Below are positions 17,801-27,656 of a stretch of 53,782 bases of DNA, piece after piece. The stretch comes from Saccharopolyspora montiporae (lineage in GTDB: Bacteria > Actinomycetota > Actinomycetes > Mycobacteriales > Pseudonocardiaceae), in assembly GCF_015209505.1 (NCBI RefSeq), contig NZ_JADEYC010000013.1, positions 1-53,782 on the forward strand, in the 5' to 3' direction. Position numbers and translations under genes: made by a program. The notes beneath the pieces were generated by a model that had not been told where the DNA came from, did not search any database, and saw only the letters and a list, made by a program, of their open reading frames with translations. Numbering within the stretch: the stretch's first letter is position 1; every line of letters starts with the position of its first letter.

Positions 17801-20800
17801 GCTGTGCGCGCTGTTCGCCGAAGTCCTCGGCGTGCGCGAGGTGGGCATCGACGACGGCTTCTTCGAACTCGGCGGGCATTCGCTGCTGGCGACCCGGCTG
17901 CTGGCCCGGATCCGCACCCAGCTCGGCGCCGAACCGACCATCCGCGCGCTGTTCGAAAACCCCACGCCCGCCGGGCTCGCCGCGCAGTTGGACACCGGGC
18001 GGCGCGAGCTGCCCGAGCTGCGCCCGCTGCCGCGGCCCGAGCGCATCCCGCTGTCCTTCGCCCAGCAGCGGCTGTGGTTCCTGCACCGGCTGGAAGGGCC
18101 GAGCGCGACCTACAACCTCCCGCTGGTGCTGCGGATGGCCGGCGAGCTCGACGTCGACGCGCTGCGCAGCGCCCTGGCCGACGTCATCGGCAGGCACGAG
18201 AGCCTGCGCACCGCTTTCCCGGACGAGTTCGGCGAACCGCACCAGCAGGTGCTCGACGCAGTGCCGGAACTGCACGAGGTGCCCGTGGACGGCCAGGACC
18301 TCGACGGGCTGCTCACCGCCGCCGCGCAGCGCGGTTTCGACCTGGCCCAGGAACCGCCGGTGCGCACGGTGCTGTTCCGCGGCGGCCCGGACGAGCACGT
18401 GCTGCTGGTGCTGCTGCACCACGTCGCGGGGGACGAGTGGTCGACCGGACCGCTGGTGCGCGACCTGTCCACCGCCTACGCGGCGCGGCTGCGCGGGCAG
18501 GAGCCGGACTGGGCGCCGCTGCCGGTGCAGTACGTGGATTACGCGCTGTGGCAACGGGAGATGCTCGGCTCGGAGTCCGATGTGCACAGCCGTGCCGCGC
18601 GGCAGCTGCAGTTCTGGCAGGAGACGCTGGCCGGACTGCCCGAGGAGCTGGACCTGCCCACCGACCGCGCCCGGCCCGCGGTCTCCAGCCACCGCGGCGC
18701 GCACGTCGGCTTCCGCGTCGAGCCCGAGGTGCAGCAGCGGGTGCGCGAGCTCGCCACCGCGCGCGGCGCCAGCCCGTTCATGGTGCTGCAGGCCGCGCTG
18801 GCCGCGCTGCTGACCCGGTCCGGTGCGGGTACCGACATCCCGATCGGCACCCCGGTCGCCGGCCGCGGGGACACCGCGCTGGACGACCTGGTGGGCTTCT
18901 TCGTGAACAGCCTCGTGCTGCGCACCGACACCTCGGGCGAACCCGCGTTCACCGAGCTCGTCGACCGGGTGCGCCGTACCGACCTGGCCGCCTACGACAA
19001 CGCCGAGCTGCCGTTCGAGCGGCTCACCGAGGTGCTCAACCCGACGCGCTCGCTGTCCCGGCACCCGCTGTTCCAGGTGATGCTGGCCTACTGGGCCAGC
19101 GGTGAGCAGGTTCGGGCCGAACTGCCCGGACTGGACACCCGGATCGAGCTCGCCGATGCGGGCGCGGCCAAGTTCGACCTCGCGCTGAGCCTCACCGAGA
19201 GCGGCGACGGCGGGCTGGACGGCCTGGTGCAGTACAGCACCGACCTGTTCGACGAGAGCACCGCGCGCGGGCTGGCCGACCGGTTCGCGCGGCTGCTCGA
19301 CGCCGCCGCGACCAACCCGGACGTCCCGATCGGCGAGCTGGACGTGCTCGGCGAGCAGGAGCGGGCGCAGGTGTTCGACTGGGGCCGCGGCCGTCCGGCG
19401 GTGCGGTCCGCGCAGACCTTCCCGGAGCGGTTCGCCGAACAGGTGGCCGCGCACCCGGACGAGCAGGCGCTGGTGTTCGGCGAGCAGGAGCTGACCTACC
19501 GCGAGCTGGACGAGCGGGTGCAGCGGCTGGCCGAGGTGCTCACCGAGCGCGGCGCCGCGCCGGGGGAGATCGTCGGCGTGCTGCTACCGCGGTCGGCGGA
19601 GCTGATCATCGGGCTGCTGGCCGCGATGCGCTGCGGTGCCGCCTACCTGGCGCTGGACCCGGACTACCCGGCCGAGCGGCTGCGCGACATGGTCACCGAC
19701 GCCCGGCCGAAGCTGGTGGTCACCGACGATCCGGCAGCGGACCTGCCGGTCGAGCTCGTCGACTGCGCCGCGCGGCCGGACACGCGCCCGCAGCTGCGCG
19801 CGCCCGGGCTCGATGACGCCGCCTACGTGATCTACACCTCCGGATCGACCGGGCGTCCCAAGGGCGTGGTGGTCCCGCACCGCGGCATCGGCAAGTTGCT
19901 GGCCACTCAGGCCGAACGGGTCGGCGTGACACGGCGCAGCCGGGTGCTGCAGTTCGCCTCGCCGAGCTTCGACGTCGCCTTCTGGGAGATGTGCATGGGG
20001 CTGCTCAGCGGCGGCACCCTCGTCGTCGTGCCCGCGGAACTGCGGGTTCCGGGCGAGCCGCTGGCCGAGTACGCGCGCAGGAACCGGGTGACCCACCTGG
20101 CCATCGGGCCCTCGGTCATGGGCATGTTCCCCGCGGGCACCGAACTGCCGGAAGGCGCCACGCTGCTGTGCGGGGCGGAGAAGGTCCCGGCGGAACTGGT
20201 GCAGCGCTGGGCCGGCGACCGGCGGATGCTGAACTGCTACGGCCCGACCGAGGCCACCGTCAACTCGACGCTGTGGGAGTGCACCCCGGAGGGCTCCGGC
20301 GATTCGGTGCCGATCGGCGTGCCCGACCCGGGCACCCGGATGTACGTGCTGGACGGCAACTTGCAGCCCGCGCCGCCCGGAGTGGTCGGTGAGCTCTACG
20401 TCGCCGGTGCGGGGCTGGCCCGCGGGTACCTCAACCGCCCCGGCCTGACCGCCGAGCGCTTCGTGGCCGATCCGCATGGCGCGCCCGGTGACCGGATGTA
20501 CCGCACCGGCGACCTGGTGCGCTGGAGTTCCGACGGGGTGCTGGAGTTCGCGGGCCGGGCCGATGACCAGGTCAAGATCCGCGGGTTCCGCATCGAACCC
20601 GGTGAGGTGGAGGCGGTGCTGGACAAGCACGCCGCGGTGCTGCAGGCCGCCGCCGTGGTGCGCGAGGACACCCCGGGTGACAAGCGCTTGGTGGCCTACG
20701 CGGTCACCGACCGGGAGGTGACCAGCGCCGAGCTGCGCGCGCACGTGGCCGAAGCGCTGCCCGGGCACATGGTTCCGGCCGCGGTGGTGCTGCTGGACGC

Positions 20801-21971
20801 GCTGCCGCTGATGCCCAACGGCAAGCTGGACCGCCGCGCGCTGCCCGTCCCGGACCTGGCCGAGGCGGTCGGCGGTGAGATGCCGCGCACGCCCACCGAA
20901 GAAGTGCTGTGCGAGCTGTTCGCCGAGGTGCTGGGGCTGGCCAGGATCGGGGTGCACGACGGCTTCTTCGACCTGGGCGGGCATTCGCTGCTGGCGGCCA
21001 AGCTGATCGGCCGGGTGCGGGATGCGCTGGGCCTGCGGCTCAACGTCGGCAGCCTGTTCGCCGCGCCCACCGTGGCGGGACTGGCGCAGCGCCTGCACGA
21101 CGGCGGGGAGAACGACGCGCTGGAGATCCTGCTGCCGCTGCGCACCGGGGGATCGCTGGAGCCGCTGTTCTGCGTGCACCCGGCGGCCGGGCTGGCCTGG
21201 CCGTTCTCCGGGCTCCTCAAGCACATCGACGCGCGCAGGCCGCTGTACGGCGTGCAGACCCGTGGGCTGGACGAGCCGAAGCCGGTCGCCGCGACGCTGC
21301 ACGGGATGGCGGCCGAGTACCTGGAGCACATCCGGCAGGTGCAGCCGCACGGGCCGTACCACTTCCTGGGCTGGTCATTCGGCGGTGTGGTGGCGCACGA
21401 GATGGCCACCCAGCTGCAGGCCGCGGGCGAGCAGGTTCGGTTCGTCGGGATGATGGACTCCTACCCCAAGGACGTCTGGGACGAGCTGCCCACCGAGGAA
21501 GAGGCACTCAAGGCGCTGCTGTACATGGCGGGCTACGACCTGGCGCAACTGGGACCGGGGGCGCTGACCCGCGAGGGCGTGCTGGAGGTGCTCTCCGCGG
21601 AAGGCAGCGCGCTGGCCAACCTCGCCGAGCACACGGTCACCGCGATCATCGACAACTTCGCCAACTGCGCGGTGCTGGAGAACTCCGCCGACCACGACGT
21701 CCTTCGAGGCGACGTGCTGTTCTTCGACGCCACGGTCAACCCGGCGAAGGAATCGCTGACCGCGGCGATGTGGGAGCCCTACGTCGGCGGAACCGTGCAC
21801 GGCGTGGACATCGCCTGCGAGCACAAGGACATGACCCGGCCCGGTCCGATCGCGGAGATCGGTGCGGTCGTCGACCGGTGGCTGGACCCGGCCGCCGACG
21901 ACCCCGCCGCCGACGATCCCGCGGCCGGCGACCCGGCCCCCGCCGCAGCCCGGCCCGAACCCGCCCGGTGA
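14802..21971 (+). CDS. Dimodular siderophore NRPS, C-A(Thr)-T-C-A-T-TE
   Basis: 2389 residues. Domains: C1 (about 8-460, HHVAIDG with His157/His158), A1 (480-970, YTSGSTG at 633, core Asp679), T1 (Ser1027 in GGHSLL), C2 (1080-1520, HHVAGDE at 1206), A2 (1540-2000, YTSGSTG at 1678, core Asp1724), T2 (Ser2062), TE (2105-2360, GWSFGG with Ser2192), then an Asp-Pro-Ala-rich tail. The A1 pocket read by eye is DFWNVGMVH, nearly the standard threonine code. A2 reads DVWALCCVN, which I cannot assign. C1 closely resembles the EntF condensation domain along its length, suggesting an aryl or other acyl starter. Start ATG 14802 has GGGGAGA upstream; ATG 14784 is the alternative. There is no epimerase domain. 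Confidence 0.93.
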   Translation: MSEHAAGSMPLRAAEAGSMPLSAAQAGIWFAQQLDGQNPIYNTSEYVEIRGAVDGQLFESALRQVIAETDSLRIRLVGDPAGTQQPRQVVEPAGGFELPVIDVSAAPDPGAAALERMRADLAEPVDLTRERGRSGGLFTAMLFKIADDRWWWYQRIHHVAIDGYGFSIVLRRVAEVYSALVAGQDPGPSPFGPLDSLLEAEGNYRGSDRFGTDAQFWNAHLADRPDVVTLAGRTGPVAHSFRRQADRAPEGVAAELSAVAEQARTIWPDALIAAFAAYLHRMTGAQDVVLGLPVMGRLGSAALRVPGMVVNVLPLRLRVTAETTRDELVVQVTKAVRQLRKHQNYRGEDLRRDLRLLGSDRPLFGPMINIKSFDYDLHFGDHPAVVHNLAAGPVQDLNLLVYPEDEQLRFEFDANPRLYGEDELGGHRARFARFLGEFAGSAADAEVGDLDLLGAEERELVLHEWNAPVPGACEPRAATLPQLFEEQVAADPDALALTCGDETISYAELNDRANQLAHHLIDHGVGPEQLVALALPRSAELVVSLLAVLKAGAAYLPLDPGHPADRLAHVVADARPSLLLTDRAHDAAMPDGVTRIHVDDPAQDGEISRHSHRDPKPGERGPLTPEHAAYVIYTSGSTGKPKGVSIPHRNVVRLFSATEPWFSFGPQDVWTLFHSYAFDFSVWELWGALLHGGRLVVVPHEISRSPERFRALLAEERVTVLNQTPSAFYQLIEADRERAADDLALRFVVFGGEALELSRLDDWYARHADDDPVLVNMYGITETTVHVSYLALDRDRVARRDGSVIGRGIPDLRVYLLDSRLRPVPPGVAGELYIGGAGLARGYLGRRALTAQRFVADPFGPAGSRMYRSGDLARWRADGTLEFLGRADHQVKVRGFRIEPGEIEANLLAHPDVRQAAVLVREDRPGDQRLVGYAVGEVDSAQLRAHLAGLLPDYMVPAAFVVVDALPLTANGKLDSAALPAPDFASAAGGRQPRDAPEAVLCALFAEVLGVREVGIDDGFFELGGHSLLATRLLARIRTQLGAEPTIRALFENPTPAGLAAQLDTGRRELPELRPLPRPERIPLSFAQQRLWFLHRLEGPSATYNLPLVLRMAGELDVDALRSALADVIGRHESLRTAFPDEFGEPHQQVLDAVPELHEVPVDGQDLDGLLTAAAQRGFDLAQEPPVRTVLFRGGPDEHVLLVLLHHVAGDEWSTGPLVRDLSTAYAARLRGQEPDWAPLPVQYVDYALWQREMLGSESDVHSRAARQLQFWQETLAGLPEELDLPTDRARPAVSSHRGAHVGFRVEPEVQQRVRELATARGASPFMVLQAALAALLTRSGAGTDIPIGTPVAGRGDTALDDLVGFFVNSLVLRTDTSGEPAFTELVDRVRRTDLAAYDNAELPFERLTEVLNPTRSLSRHPLFQVMLAYWASGEQVRAELPGLDTRIELADAGAAKFDLALSLTESGDGGLDGLVQYSTDLFDESTARGLADRFARLLDAAATNPDVPIGELDVLGEQERAQVFDWGRGRPAVRSAQTFPERFAEQVAAHPDEQALVFGEQELTYRELDERVQRLAEVLTERGAAPGEIVGVLLPRSAELIIGLLAAMRCGAAYLALDPDYPAERLRDMVTDARPKLVVTDDPAADLPVELVDCAARPDTRPQLRAPGLDDAAYVIYTSGSTGRPKGVVVPHRGIGKLLATQAERVGVTRRSRVLQFASPSFDVAFWEMCMGLLSGGTLVVVPAELRVPGEPLAEYARRNRVTHLAIGPSVMGMFPAGTELPEGATLLCGAEKVPAELVQRWAGDRRMLNCYGPTEATVNSTLWECTPEGSGDSVPIGVPDPGTRMYVLDGNLQPAPPGVVGELYVAGAGLARGYLNRPGLTAERFVADPHGAPGDRMYRTGDLVRWSSDGVLEFAGRADDQVKIRGFRIEPGEVEAVLDKHAAVLQAAAVVREDTPGDKRLVAYAVTDREVTSAELRAHVAEALPGHMVPAAVVLLDALPLMPNGKLDRRALPVPDLAEAVGGEMPRTPTEEVLCELFAEVLGLARIGVHDGFFDLGGHSLLAAKLIGRVRDALGLRLNVGSLFAAPTVAGLAQRLHDGGENDALEILLPLRTGGSLEPLFCVHPAAGLAWPFSGLLKHIDARRPLYGVQTRGLDEPKPVAATLHGMAAEYLEHIRQVQPHGPYHFLGWSFGGVVAHEMATQLQAAGEQVRFVGMMDSYPKDVWDELPTEEEALKALLYMAGYDLAQLGPGALTREGVLEVLSAEGSALANLAEHTVTAIIDNFANCAVLENSADHDVLRGDVLFFDATVNPAKESLTAAMWEPYVGGTVHGVDIACEHKDMTRPGPIAEIGAVVDRWLDPAADDPAADDPAAGDPAPAAARPEPAR

Positions 21972-22020
21972 CGGGCCCGACGAGCACCCGGCAGCGTTGC
22001 CGAGACCGAGGAGTGGACTG

Positions 22021-22224
22021 TTGACGAATCCGTTCGAAGACCCCGACCAGTACTACTACGCGCTGATCAACGAGCAGGACCAGTACTCGCTGTGGCCGGC
22101 CTCGGTGCAGCTGCCGCCCGGCTGGGCCGTCGCGCACGGTCCGGCCGATCGGGACGCGTGCCTGGAGCACATCGAGGTGAACTGGACGGACATGCGCCCG
22201 GCGCGGACCGTCCCGGGCCGCTGA
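22021..22224 (+). CDS. MbtH-like protein
   Basis: 67 residues, usual length for MbtH proteins, which bind NRPS adenylation domains and help them fold and work. Signature residues are present: NPFED near the start, QYSLWP, P-GW (residues 33-36) and HIEVNWTDMRP. The start is TTG 22021, eight bases after GAGGAG. It follows the NRPS after 49 bp and its stop overlaps the MFS start (TGA/ATG share the A), so NRPS, MbtH protein and transporter are one operon. Confidence 0.95.
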   Translation: MTNPFEDPDQYYYALINEQDQYSLWPASVQLPPGWAVAHGPADRDACLEHIEVNWTDMRPARTVPGR

Positions 22225-23684
22225 TGGTGGCAGCGGCTCCCCGTTCCCGCCGCTGGGCGGATCCGCGGATCGCGGTGTGCCTCGTCTACGTGGCCGCGAT
22301 GTTCATGAACGGGATGGACTCCACGATCGTCAACGTGGCGCTGCCGGCGATCGGTGGCGAGTTCGGCGTCACGCCCAGCGCGGTGTCGGCGGTCAACGTC
22401 GCCTACCTGGTCAGCCTCGCGGTGTGCATCCCGGTGTCCGGCTGGTTGGGCGACCGGTTCGGCACCAAGCGCGTGTTCCTGGCCGCGTTCGGCACGTTCG
22501 TGCTGGCCTCGCTGCTGTGCGCGGTGGCCGGTGACCTGACGCAGCTGACCGCGGCTCGCGCGCTGCAGGGCGCAGGCGGCGGGGTGATGAGCCCGGTGGC
22601 GCTGACCATGCTGTTCCGCGCCTACCCGCCGGACCAGCGGATCAAGCTGTCCCGGGTGCTGATCCTGCCGACCGCGGTGGCCCCGGCGCTGGGGCCGGTG
22701 CTGGGTGGTCTGTTCGTCGAGCAGCTGACCTGGCGGTGGGGCTTCTACGTGAACCTGCCGATCGGTGTGCTGGCGCTGCTGTACGGCTGGAAATTCCTGG
22801 CCGAACACGTTCAGAGCCACGGAAAGCGGTTCGACGGACTGGGTTTCGCGCTGGCCCTGCCCGGTCTCGGACTGGTCATGTATGCGCTGGAGGCGGTTTC
22901 GCGCACCGGACCGGGCTCGGTGGAGTTCTGGGGAAGTGGGCTGGCCGGGCTCGCGTGCCTGGCCGGGCTGGTTATCGCCCAGCTGCGGATGTCGGCGCCG
23001 ATGCTGGACCTGCGGCTGTTCGGCGATCCGTCGTTCCGCAGGGCGAGCCTGATCCTGCTGCTGTGCGTGGCCGGATTCCTGGGCACGCTGTACGGGTTCA
23101 CCCTCATGTACCAGAACGGACTGGGCGCCTCGGCGTGGCAGACCGGGTTGGTCACCCTGCCCAAGGCCGTCGGGCTGATGATCGCGTCGCAGGTCGTGGC
23201 TTGGGCGCACCGGCGGATCGGGCCGCGGGCGGTGATCGCGGCGGCCATGTTCGGTGCTGCTGCGTCGTTCGCGGCGATGAACCTGGTGCGCGCGGACACG
23301 GCCGTGCTGGCCGCCGTGGTGCAGCTGGCGTCCGGCTTCTTCGTGGGCGTGGCCTCGACCGAACTGCAGGTGGTCGCCTTCGCCACGATCAGCAGCGCGG
23401 CCACCGGTGCCGCCTCGACGCTGTTCAACGTGCAGCGGCAGGTGGGTTCGGCGCTGGGTGTGGCGGTGACCGCGTGCGTGCTGGCGGCCTGGGGCACCGG
23501 TTCCGGGCAGCCCGCGGGCGGTGGCGGCGATCTGAGCGCGTACCACGCGGCGATGCTGCTGGCGGCCGGGTGCGCGCTGGTGGGCGTGCTGGTGGCCCTG
23601 CGCATCAAGGATGCCGAGATCCTGCGCCCGACGCGGGTGGAGTCGGCGGTGGCCGAGGATTCCGCGCAGCGTCAAGAGATCTGA
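22224..23684 (+). CDS. MFS transporter (DHA2, 14-span), probable siderophore exporter
   Basis: 486 residues with about 14 hydrophobic segments, as in EmrB/QacA drug:H+ antiporters. Motif A region GWLGDRFGTKRVFL lies between helices 2 and 3, and helix 1 carries the DHA2-like MDSTIVNVALPAI. The ATG start overlaps the mbtH-like stop codon, so translation is coupled. Position in the iron-regulated operon indicates export of the finished siderophore. The C terminus is short and soluble. A drug exporter role cannot be excluded from sequence alone. Confidence 0.88.
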   Translation: MVAAAPRSRRWADPRIAVCLVYVAAMFMNGMDSTIVNVALPAIGGEFGVTPSAVSAVNVAYLVSLAVCIPVSGWLGDRFGTKRVFLAAFGTFVLASLLCAVAGDLTQLTAARALQGAGGGVMSPVALTMLFRAYPPDQRIKLSRVLILPTAVAPALGPVLGGLFVEQLTWRWGFYVNLPIGVLALLYGWKFLAEHVQSHGKRFDGLGFALALPGLGLVMYALEAVSRTGPGSVEFWGSGLAGLACLAGLVIAQLRMSAPMLDLRLFGDPSFRRASLILLLCVAGFLGTLYGFTLMYQNGLGASAWQTGLVTLPKAVGLMIASQVVAWAHRRIGPRAVIAAAMFGAAASFAAMNLVRADTAVLAAVVQLASGFFVGVASTELQVVAFATISSAATGAASTLFNVQRQVGSALGVAVTACVLAAWGTGSGQPAGGGGDLSAYHAAMLLAAGCALVGVLVALRIKDAEILRPTRVESAVAEDSAQRQEI

Positions 23685-23714
23685 ACCACGGCGGGGAAGA
23701 CATCGCCTTCACCG

Positions 23715-23733
23715 TATGGTTAGGCTATCCTTA
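23715..23733 (+). promoter_or_regulatory. IdeR/DmdR iron box 3
   Basis: TATGGTTAGGCTATCCTTA matches the DtxR/IdeR consensus at 17 of 19 positions. It lies 43 bases before the siderophore-interacting protein gene, in the 92-bp gap after the MFS gene, and marks a third iron-controlled promoter. Confidence 0.82.
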
Positions 23734-23776
23734 ATTCACTGATCGTCCGAGTGCCGAAGAAGGGAGCGCCTTTCCG

Positions 23777-24598
23777 ATGAACCACGCGGGACGGCACACG
23801 CACAACCGCCCTCCGGCACGGAATCTGGAAGTGCTGCGCACCGCCGAGATCAGCCCGTCGATGCGGCGGGTGACGCTCGGTGGCGCGGAGCTATCCGGGT
23901 TCCAGGACGACCGCACCGGCCCGAACATCAAGATCTTCGTGCCGCAGCAGCACCAGCAGCACCCGGAGCTGCCGGTCCTCGACCCGGACACCGGGCGCTA
24001 CCAGTGGCCCGAGCTGCACGAGCGGCCCACGATGCGCACCTACACCGTGCGGCGCTACGACGAGGTTCGCGGCGAACTCGACGTCGACTTCGTGATGCAC
24101 GGCGAAGGCATCGCCTCGACCTGGGCCGGGCGGGCGCGTCCCGGTGACCGGCTCGGGATCATGGGTCCGGGCGGCAAGACCTGCCGCGCCGCGGACTGGT
24201 ACCTGCTGGTGGGCGACGAAACGGCCCTGCCCGCCATCGCAGGCATCGTCGAGCGCTTGCCCCCCACCGCGCGCGGCCAGGTGTTCGTGGAGATCGCCGA
24301 CGCCGAGGAACGCCAGCACGTCGCATGCCCGCCGGACCTGCGGTGGACCTGGCTGGAGCGCGCCGGGCAGCCCGCGGGCGGATCGCAGCAGCTGATGGAC
24401 GCGGTGCGCGACCTGGACCTGCCCGCCGGGGACGTGTCGGCCTGGGTGGCCGGGGAATCCGGCACCGTGCGCGGGATCCGCCGCCACTTGCGCACCGATC
24501 GCGGACTTGCCGCCGATTCCGTGCTGGCCGTCGGCTACTGGAAGAAGGGCTTGGTCGAGACCGAGTACCACGACAAGCACAACCACGACCGCGACTGA
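23777..24598 (+). CDS. Siderophore-interacting protein (ferric-siderophore reductase, ViuB type)
   Basis: 273 residues, FAD-binding flavoprotein of the SIP family that reduces ferric siderophore in the cytoplasm to free iron. Motifs: RTYTVR (87-92) for FAD binding, DFVMHGEGIASTWA (about 104-117), GPGGK (130-134), LVGDETALPAI, WVAGESGTVRGIRR and the C-terminal GYWKKG. Length is typical. Its promoter region holds an iron box. The hydroxylase gene follows after 91 bp on the same strand, with a small hairpin (24635-24650) between them. Confidence 0.93.
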   Translation: MNHAGRHTHNRPPARNLEVLRTAEISPSMRRVTLGGAELSGFQDDRTGPNIKIFVPQQHQQHPELPVLDPDTGRYQWPELHERPTMRTYTVRRYDEVRGELDVDFVMHGEGIASTWAGRARPGDRLGIMGPGGKTCRAADWYLLVGDETALPAIAGIVERLPPTARGQVFVEIADAEERQHVACPPDLRWTWLERAGQPAGGSQQLMDAVRDLDLPAGDVSAWVAGESGTVRGIRRHLRTDRGLAADSVLAVGYWKKGLVETEYHDKHNHDRD

Positions 24599-24689
24599 CA
24601 CAGCGACGGCCGGGTGCGCGCCGCGCGGAGCGCTCGGCGGGGCTCCGCCGGACCGCGCACTGCGCCCGGCACTGCGATGAGGGGACAAC

Positions 24690-26024
24690 GTGACTGCCGT
24701 ACCGACGGATGACCAAGTTCCCGTCTACGACGTTCTGGGCATCGGGTTCGGCCCGTCGAACCTGGCACTGGCCATCGCCATCGGTGAGCACAACGCCACC
24801 GCGGCCGCGGACGACCGGGTCCGGAGCGTGTTCTTCGAACGGCAACCCGCGTTCGGCTGGCACCGCGGGATGCTCATCGAGGGCACCACGATGCAGGTCT
24901 CGTACCTCAAAGACCTGACCACGATGCGCAATCCGGCCAGCACCTTCTCCTTCCTCAGCTACCTGCACGACAAGCAGCGGCTGGCCGACTTCATCAACCA
25001 CAAGACGATGTTCCCCACCCGGATCGAGTTCCACGACTACCTGGAGTGGGCCGCGGCCCGCGTGGACGACGTCGTGCACTACGACTCCGAGGTGCTGGGC
25101 GTGCACCCGGTGCAGGGCGGGGAGCTGTTCGACGTCCGGGTGCGCCGCGGCGACGAGGTCGAGGTGCACCGGGCCCGCAACGTCGTGCTGGCGGTGGGTC
25201 TGGAAGCGAGCCTGCCGGACGGGGTGCGGTCCGGTCCGCGCGTGTGGCACAACCTCGACCTGCTGCACCGGGTGGGCGAGCTCGACGGCACCGATCCGCA
25301 GCGGTTCACCGTCGTCGGCGCCGGGCAGAGCGCGGCCGAGGCCGTGGACTACCTGCACCGCACCTTCCCGGGCAGCGAGGTCTGCTCGGTGTTCGGCCGC
25401 TACGGCTTCAGCCCGGCCGACGACAGCCCGTTCGCCAACCGGATCTTCGACCCGCAGGCCGTGGACGACTTCTACGCCGCCTCGCCGGAGGTCAAGGACG
25501 GGCTGATGGAGTACCACCGGAACACGAACTACTCGGTGGTCGACCTGGACCTCATCGAAGACCTCTACGCCCGCGCCTACCAGGAGAAGGTGCAGGGCAA
25601 GCAGCGGCTGCGGATGTTCAACGCCTCCCGGGTCACCGAGGCCGAACCGCACGACGACGGGGTGACGGTGTCCGTCGAGTTCCAACCGACCCGCGAGCGC
25701 ACCGTGCTGGAGTCGGACGTCGTCGTGTACGCGACCGGCTGCCGCCCGCGCGACCCGTTCCCGCTGCTCGGCGAGAGCGCCCGCTACTGCGCCCGCGACG
25801 AGCAGGGCAGGCTGCAGGTCGAACGGGATTACCGGCTGCGCACCGCGCCGGACGTCCGGGGCGGCATCTACCTGCAGGGCGGAACCGAGCACACGCACGG
25901 CATCACGTCCTCGCTGCTGTCCAACGGGGCCGTGCGCGCGGGCGAGATCTGCGATTCGATCCTCGCGCGCCGCGCCACGACCGAGCCGCGGGCGGACGAG
26001 CACTACGCGCTGTCCCGCGGCTGA
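24690..26024 (+). CDS. L-ornithine N5-monooxygenase (siderophore hydroxylase)
   Basis: 444 residues. Flavin- and NADPH-dependent N-hydroxylating enzyme of the SidA/PvdA/IucD family. Visible: FAD site GIGFGPSN (17-24), the DLTTMRNPAS segment that resembles ornithine rather than lysine enzymes, NADPH site VVGAGQSAAEA (about residue 210) and the ATGCRP motif near 350. Start GTG 24690 follows GAGGGGA. Its product, N5-hydroxyornithine, would be acylated by the GNAT enzyme and loaded by the NRPS. The ornithine assignment rests on motif likeness; lysine is the alternative. Confidence 0.9.
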   Translation: MTAVPTDDQVPVYDVLGIGFGPSNLALAIAIGEHNATAAADDRVRSVFFERQPAFGWHRGMLIEGTTMQVSYLKDLTTMRNPASTFSFLSYLHDKQRLADFINHKTMFPTRIEFHDYLEWAAARVDDVVHYDSEVLGVHPVQGGELFDVRVRRGDEVEVHRARNVVLAVGLEASLPDGVRSGPRVWHNLDLLHRVGELDGTDPQRFTVVGAGQSAAEAVDYLHRTFPGSEVCSVFGRYGFSPADDSPFANRIFDPQAVDDFYAASPEVKDGLMEYHRNTNYSVVDLDLIEDLYARAYQEKVQGKQRLRMFNASRVTEAEPHDDGVTVSVEFQPTRERTVLESDVVVYATGCRPRDPFPLLGESARYCARDEQGRLQVERDYRLRTAPDVRGGIYLQGGTEHTHGITSSLLSNGAVRAGEICDSILARRATTEPRADEHYALSRG

Positions 26025-26070
26025 CCTCTCGCCCCCGGTGTCCGCACCCGAACGCTGATCACCCGATGGT

Positions 26071-26114
26071 GGCCGGTACCACTCCGGCCGAGGTCCTGCG
26101 CGGATCCGCGCAGG
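26071..26114 (+). terminator. Two adjacent hairpins after the siderophore locus
   Basis: GGCCGG/CCGGCC (26071-26076, 26084-26089) and the perfect 20-nt palindrome 26095-26114 follow the hydroxylase stop by 47-71 bases. No T tract follows, but they mark the likely end of the siderophore transcripts. Confidence 0.45.
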
Positions 26115-26170
26115 CCGTGGCGTACGGTCAATCGACACCGGTGTACTAGGGCGGAATTGAGGGATTTGTC

Positions 26171-26563
26171 GTGCGGCCTGGTGTCCTGACCTTCTACCGG
26201 ATCATGGCTTACGGCACCGCTGTGCTGCTGCTCGGCCTGTGCGTGGCCGTGGTGCTCAAGTACGGCCATTGGGTCGGCTTGTGGCCGGAGGGGAGCTCGA
26301 CGCAGCAGCTCGGCACCCAGTGGTCGTTCCTCATCGGTGTCGTGCACGGCTGGCTGTACATGGTCTACCTGCTGGTCGCCGTGATCCTCACGACCCAGCT
26401 GCGGATCCCCAAGGGCCGGATGCTGCTGGTGCTGCTGGCCGGGACCGTCCCGTTCGGCGCCTTCGTCGCCGACCGCAAGGTGCTGCACTGGTACCGGTTG
26501 CGGGCGGCGGGCAAGCCGATCGTGCAGCAGACGGACGACCGGGTGGAATCGCGGGCATCATGA
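26171..26563 (+). CDS. DUF3817 membrane protein
   Basis: 130 residues with three hydrophobic segments (about 9-28, 55-78, 85-103) and a short basic C-terminal tail, matching the DUF3817 family of actinobacterial integral membrane proteins. Function is unknown. Start GTG 26171 follows GAGGGA. Its stop overlaps the ctaB start (ATGA), so it is translationally coupled to heme O synthase, which hints at a part in heme or cytochrome oxidase assembly; that is inference. Confidence 0.85.
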   Translation: MRPGVLTFYRIMAYGTAVLLLGLCVAVVLKYGHWVGLWPEGSSTQQLGTQWSFLIGVVHGWLYMVYLLVAVILTTQLRIPKGRMLLVLLAGTVPFGAFVADRKVLHWYRLRAAGKPIVQQTDDRVESRAS

Positions 26564-27495
26564 AGGCAGCAGCGCAACCGGGGCTGGCCCACGGCAGTCC
26601 GCAGTCCCCCGGGCGCCGCGGTGTCCTCGGGGCCTATGTCGCCCTGACCAAGCCGCGGGTGATCGAGCTGCTGCTGGTCACCACGATCCCGGCGATGTTC
26701 CTCGCTCAGCGCGGTTTTCCACCGCTGGGCCTCGTGCTGGTCACGCTGGTCGGCGGGGCGATGGCCGCCGGCAGCGCCAACGCGCTGAACTGCGTGGCGG
26801 ACTCGGACATCGACGCGGTCATGGACCGCACCAAGAAGCGCCCGCTGGTCAACTACCGGGTCCCGCGGCGCGGCGCGCTGGTCTTCGGCCTGGTACTGGG
26901 CGCGGTGTCGTTCGCGGTGCTGGCGCTGGGCGCGAACCTGCTGTCGGCGGTGCTGGCGCTGGGCGCGATCCTGTTCTACGTCCTGGTGTACACGCTGGTG
27001 CTCAAGCGCCGCACCGCGCAGAACATCGTGTGGGGCGGCGCCGCAGGGTGCATGCCCGTGGTCATCGGTTGGTCGGCGGTCACCGGCACCGTCGAGTGGC
27101 CCGCGCTGGTGATGTTCGCCGTGGTCTTCCTGTGGACCCCGCCGCACTTCTGGTCGCTGGCGATGAAGTACCGGGACGACTACGCGCGCGCCGGGGTGCC
27201 GATGCTGCCCGTCGTGGCCACCGAGCGGCAGGTCTCCGCGCGGATCCTGGTCTACAGCTGGGCCACGGTCGCCAGCACCCTGCTGCTGGTGCCCGCGACG
27301 AGCTGGATCTACTTCGCCGGGGCGGCCGTTCTCGGCGCCGCCTTCCTGGTCACCGCGCAGCGGTTGCACAGCGCCGTGCGCAACGGCAGCGGGGCGCGCC
27401 CGATGAAGCTGTTCCACCTGTCGAACCTGTACCTGGCCCTGGTGTTCTTCGCGATCGCCGTGGACGCGGCGATCGGGCTGCCGCCGCTGGTCTGA
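26560..27495 (+). CDS. ctaB: Protoheme IX farnesyltransferase (heme O synthase)
   Basis: 311-residue UbiA-superfamily prenyltransferase with about eight or nine membrane spans. It converts heme B to heme O by adding a farnesyl group, needed for the aa3 cytochrome oxidase. The first Asp-rich motif [19 protein letters not shown] and the conserved [10 protein letters not shown] and [14 protein letters not shown] segments are present. Start ATG 26560 overlaps the stop of the DUF3817 gene. In many actinobacteria ctaB sits beside ctaA or tkt; neither is in this window. Confidence 0.95.
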   Translation: MKAAAQPGLAHGSPQSPGRRGVLGAYVALTKPRVIELLLVTTIPAMFLAQRGFPPLGLVLVTLVGGAMAAGSANALNCVADSDIDAVMDRTKKRPLVNYRVPRRGALVFGLVLGAVSFAVLALGANLLSAVLALGAILFYVLVYTLVLKRRTAQNIVWGGAAGCMPVVIGWSAVTGTVEWPALVMFAVVFLWTPPHFWSLAMKYRDDYARAGVPMLPVVATERQVSARILVYSWATVASTLLLVPATSWIYFAGAAVLGAAFLVTAQRLHSAVRNGSGARPMKLFHLSNLYLALVFFAIAVDAAIGLPPLV

Positions 27496-27656
27496 TTCCG
27501 CGGGCCGACCGTCCCGAAACGGGTCCGGTTCGCCCGGGTGCGGCGATAGGCTCTGTGTCGGGAGATCAACTCCTCACACCGGCGTGCGATGAGGCGGGGC
27601 GGAGCCATGCGCGAGCGACCAGGCGATCGGGCACCTGCGGTGCGGCGGTGCGCGCG

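Noticed and set aside
18417..18440. HHVAGDE in the second condensation domain, considered as an inactive C domain because the usual motif ends in DG.
   Set aside because: Both His and the Asp are kept, and DE at this place is common in active actinobacterial C domains.
15744..19454. A 1236-residue minus-strand frame inside the NRPS.
   Set aside because: It is the antisense shadow of the NRPS gene; composition is His/Gly/Gln/Arg-rich low complexity and it has no family features.
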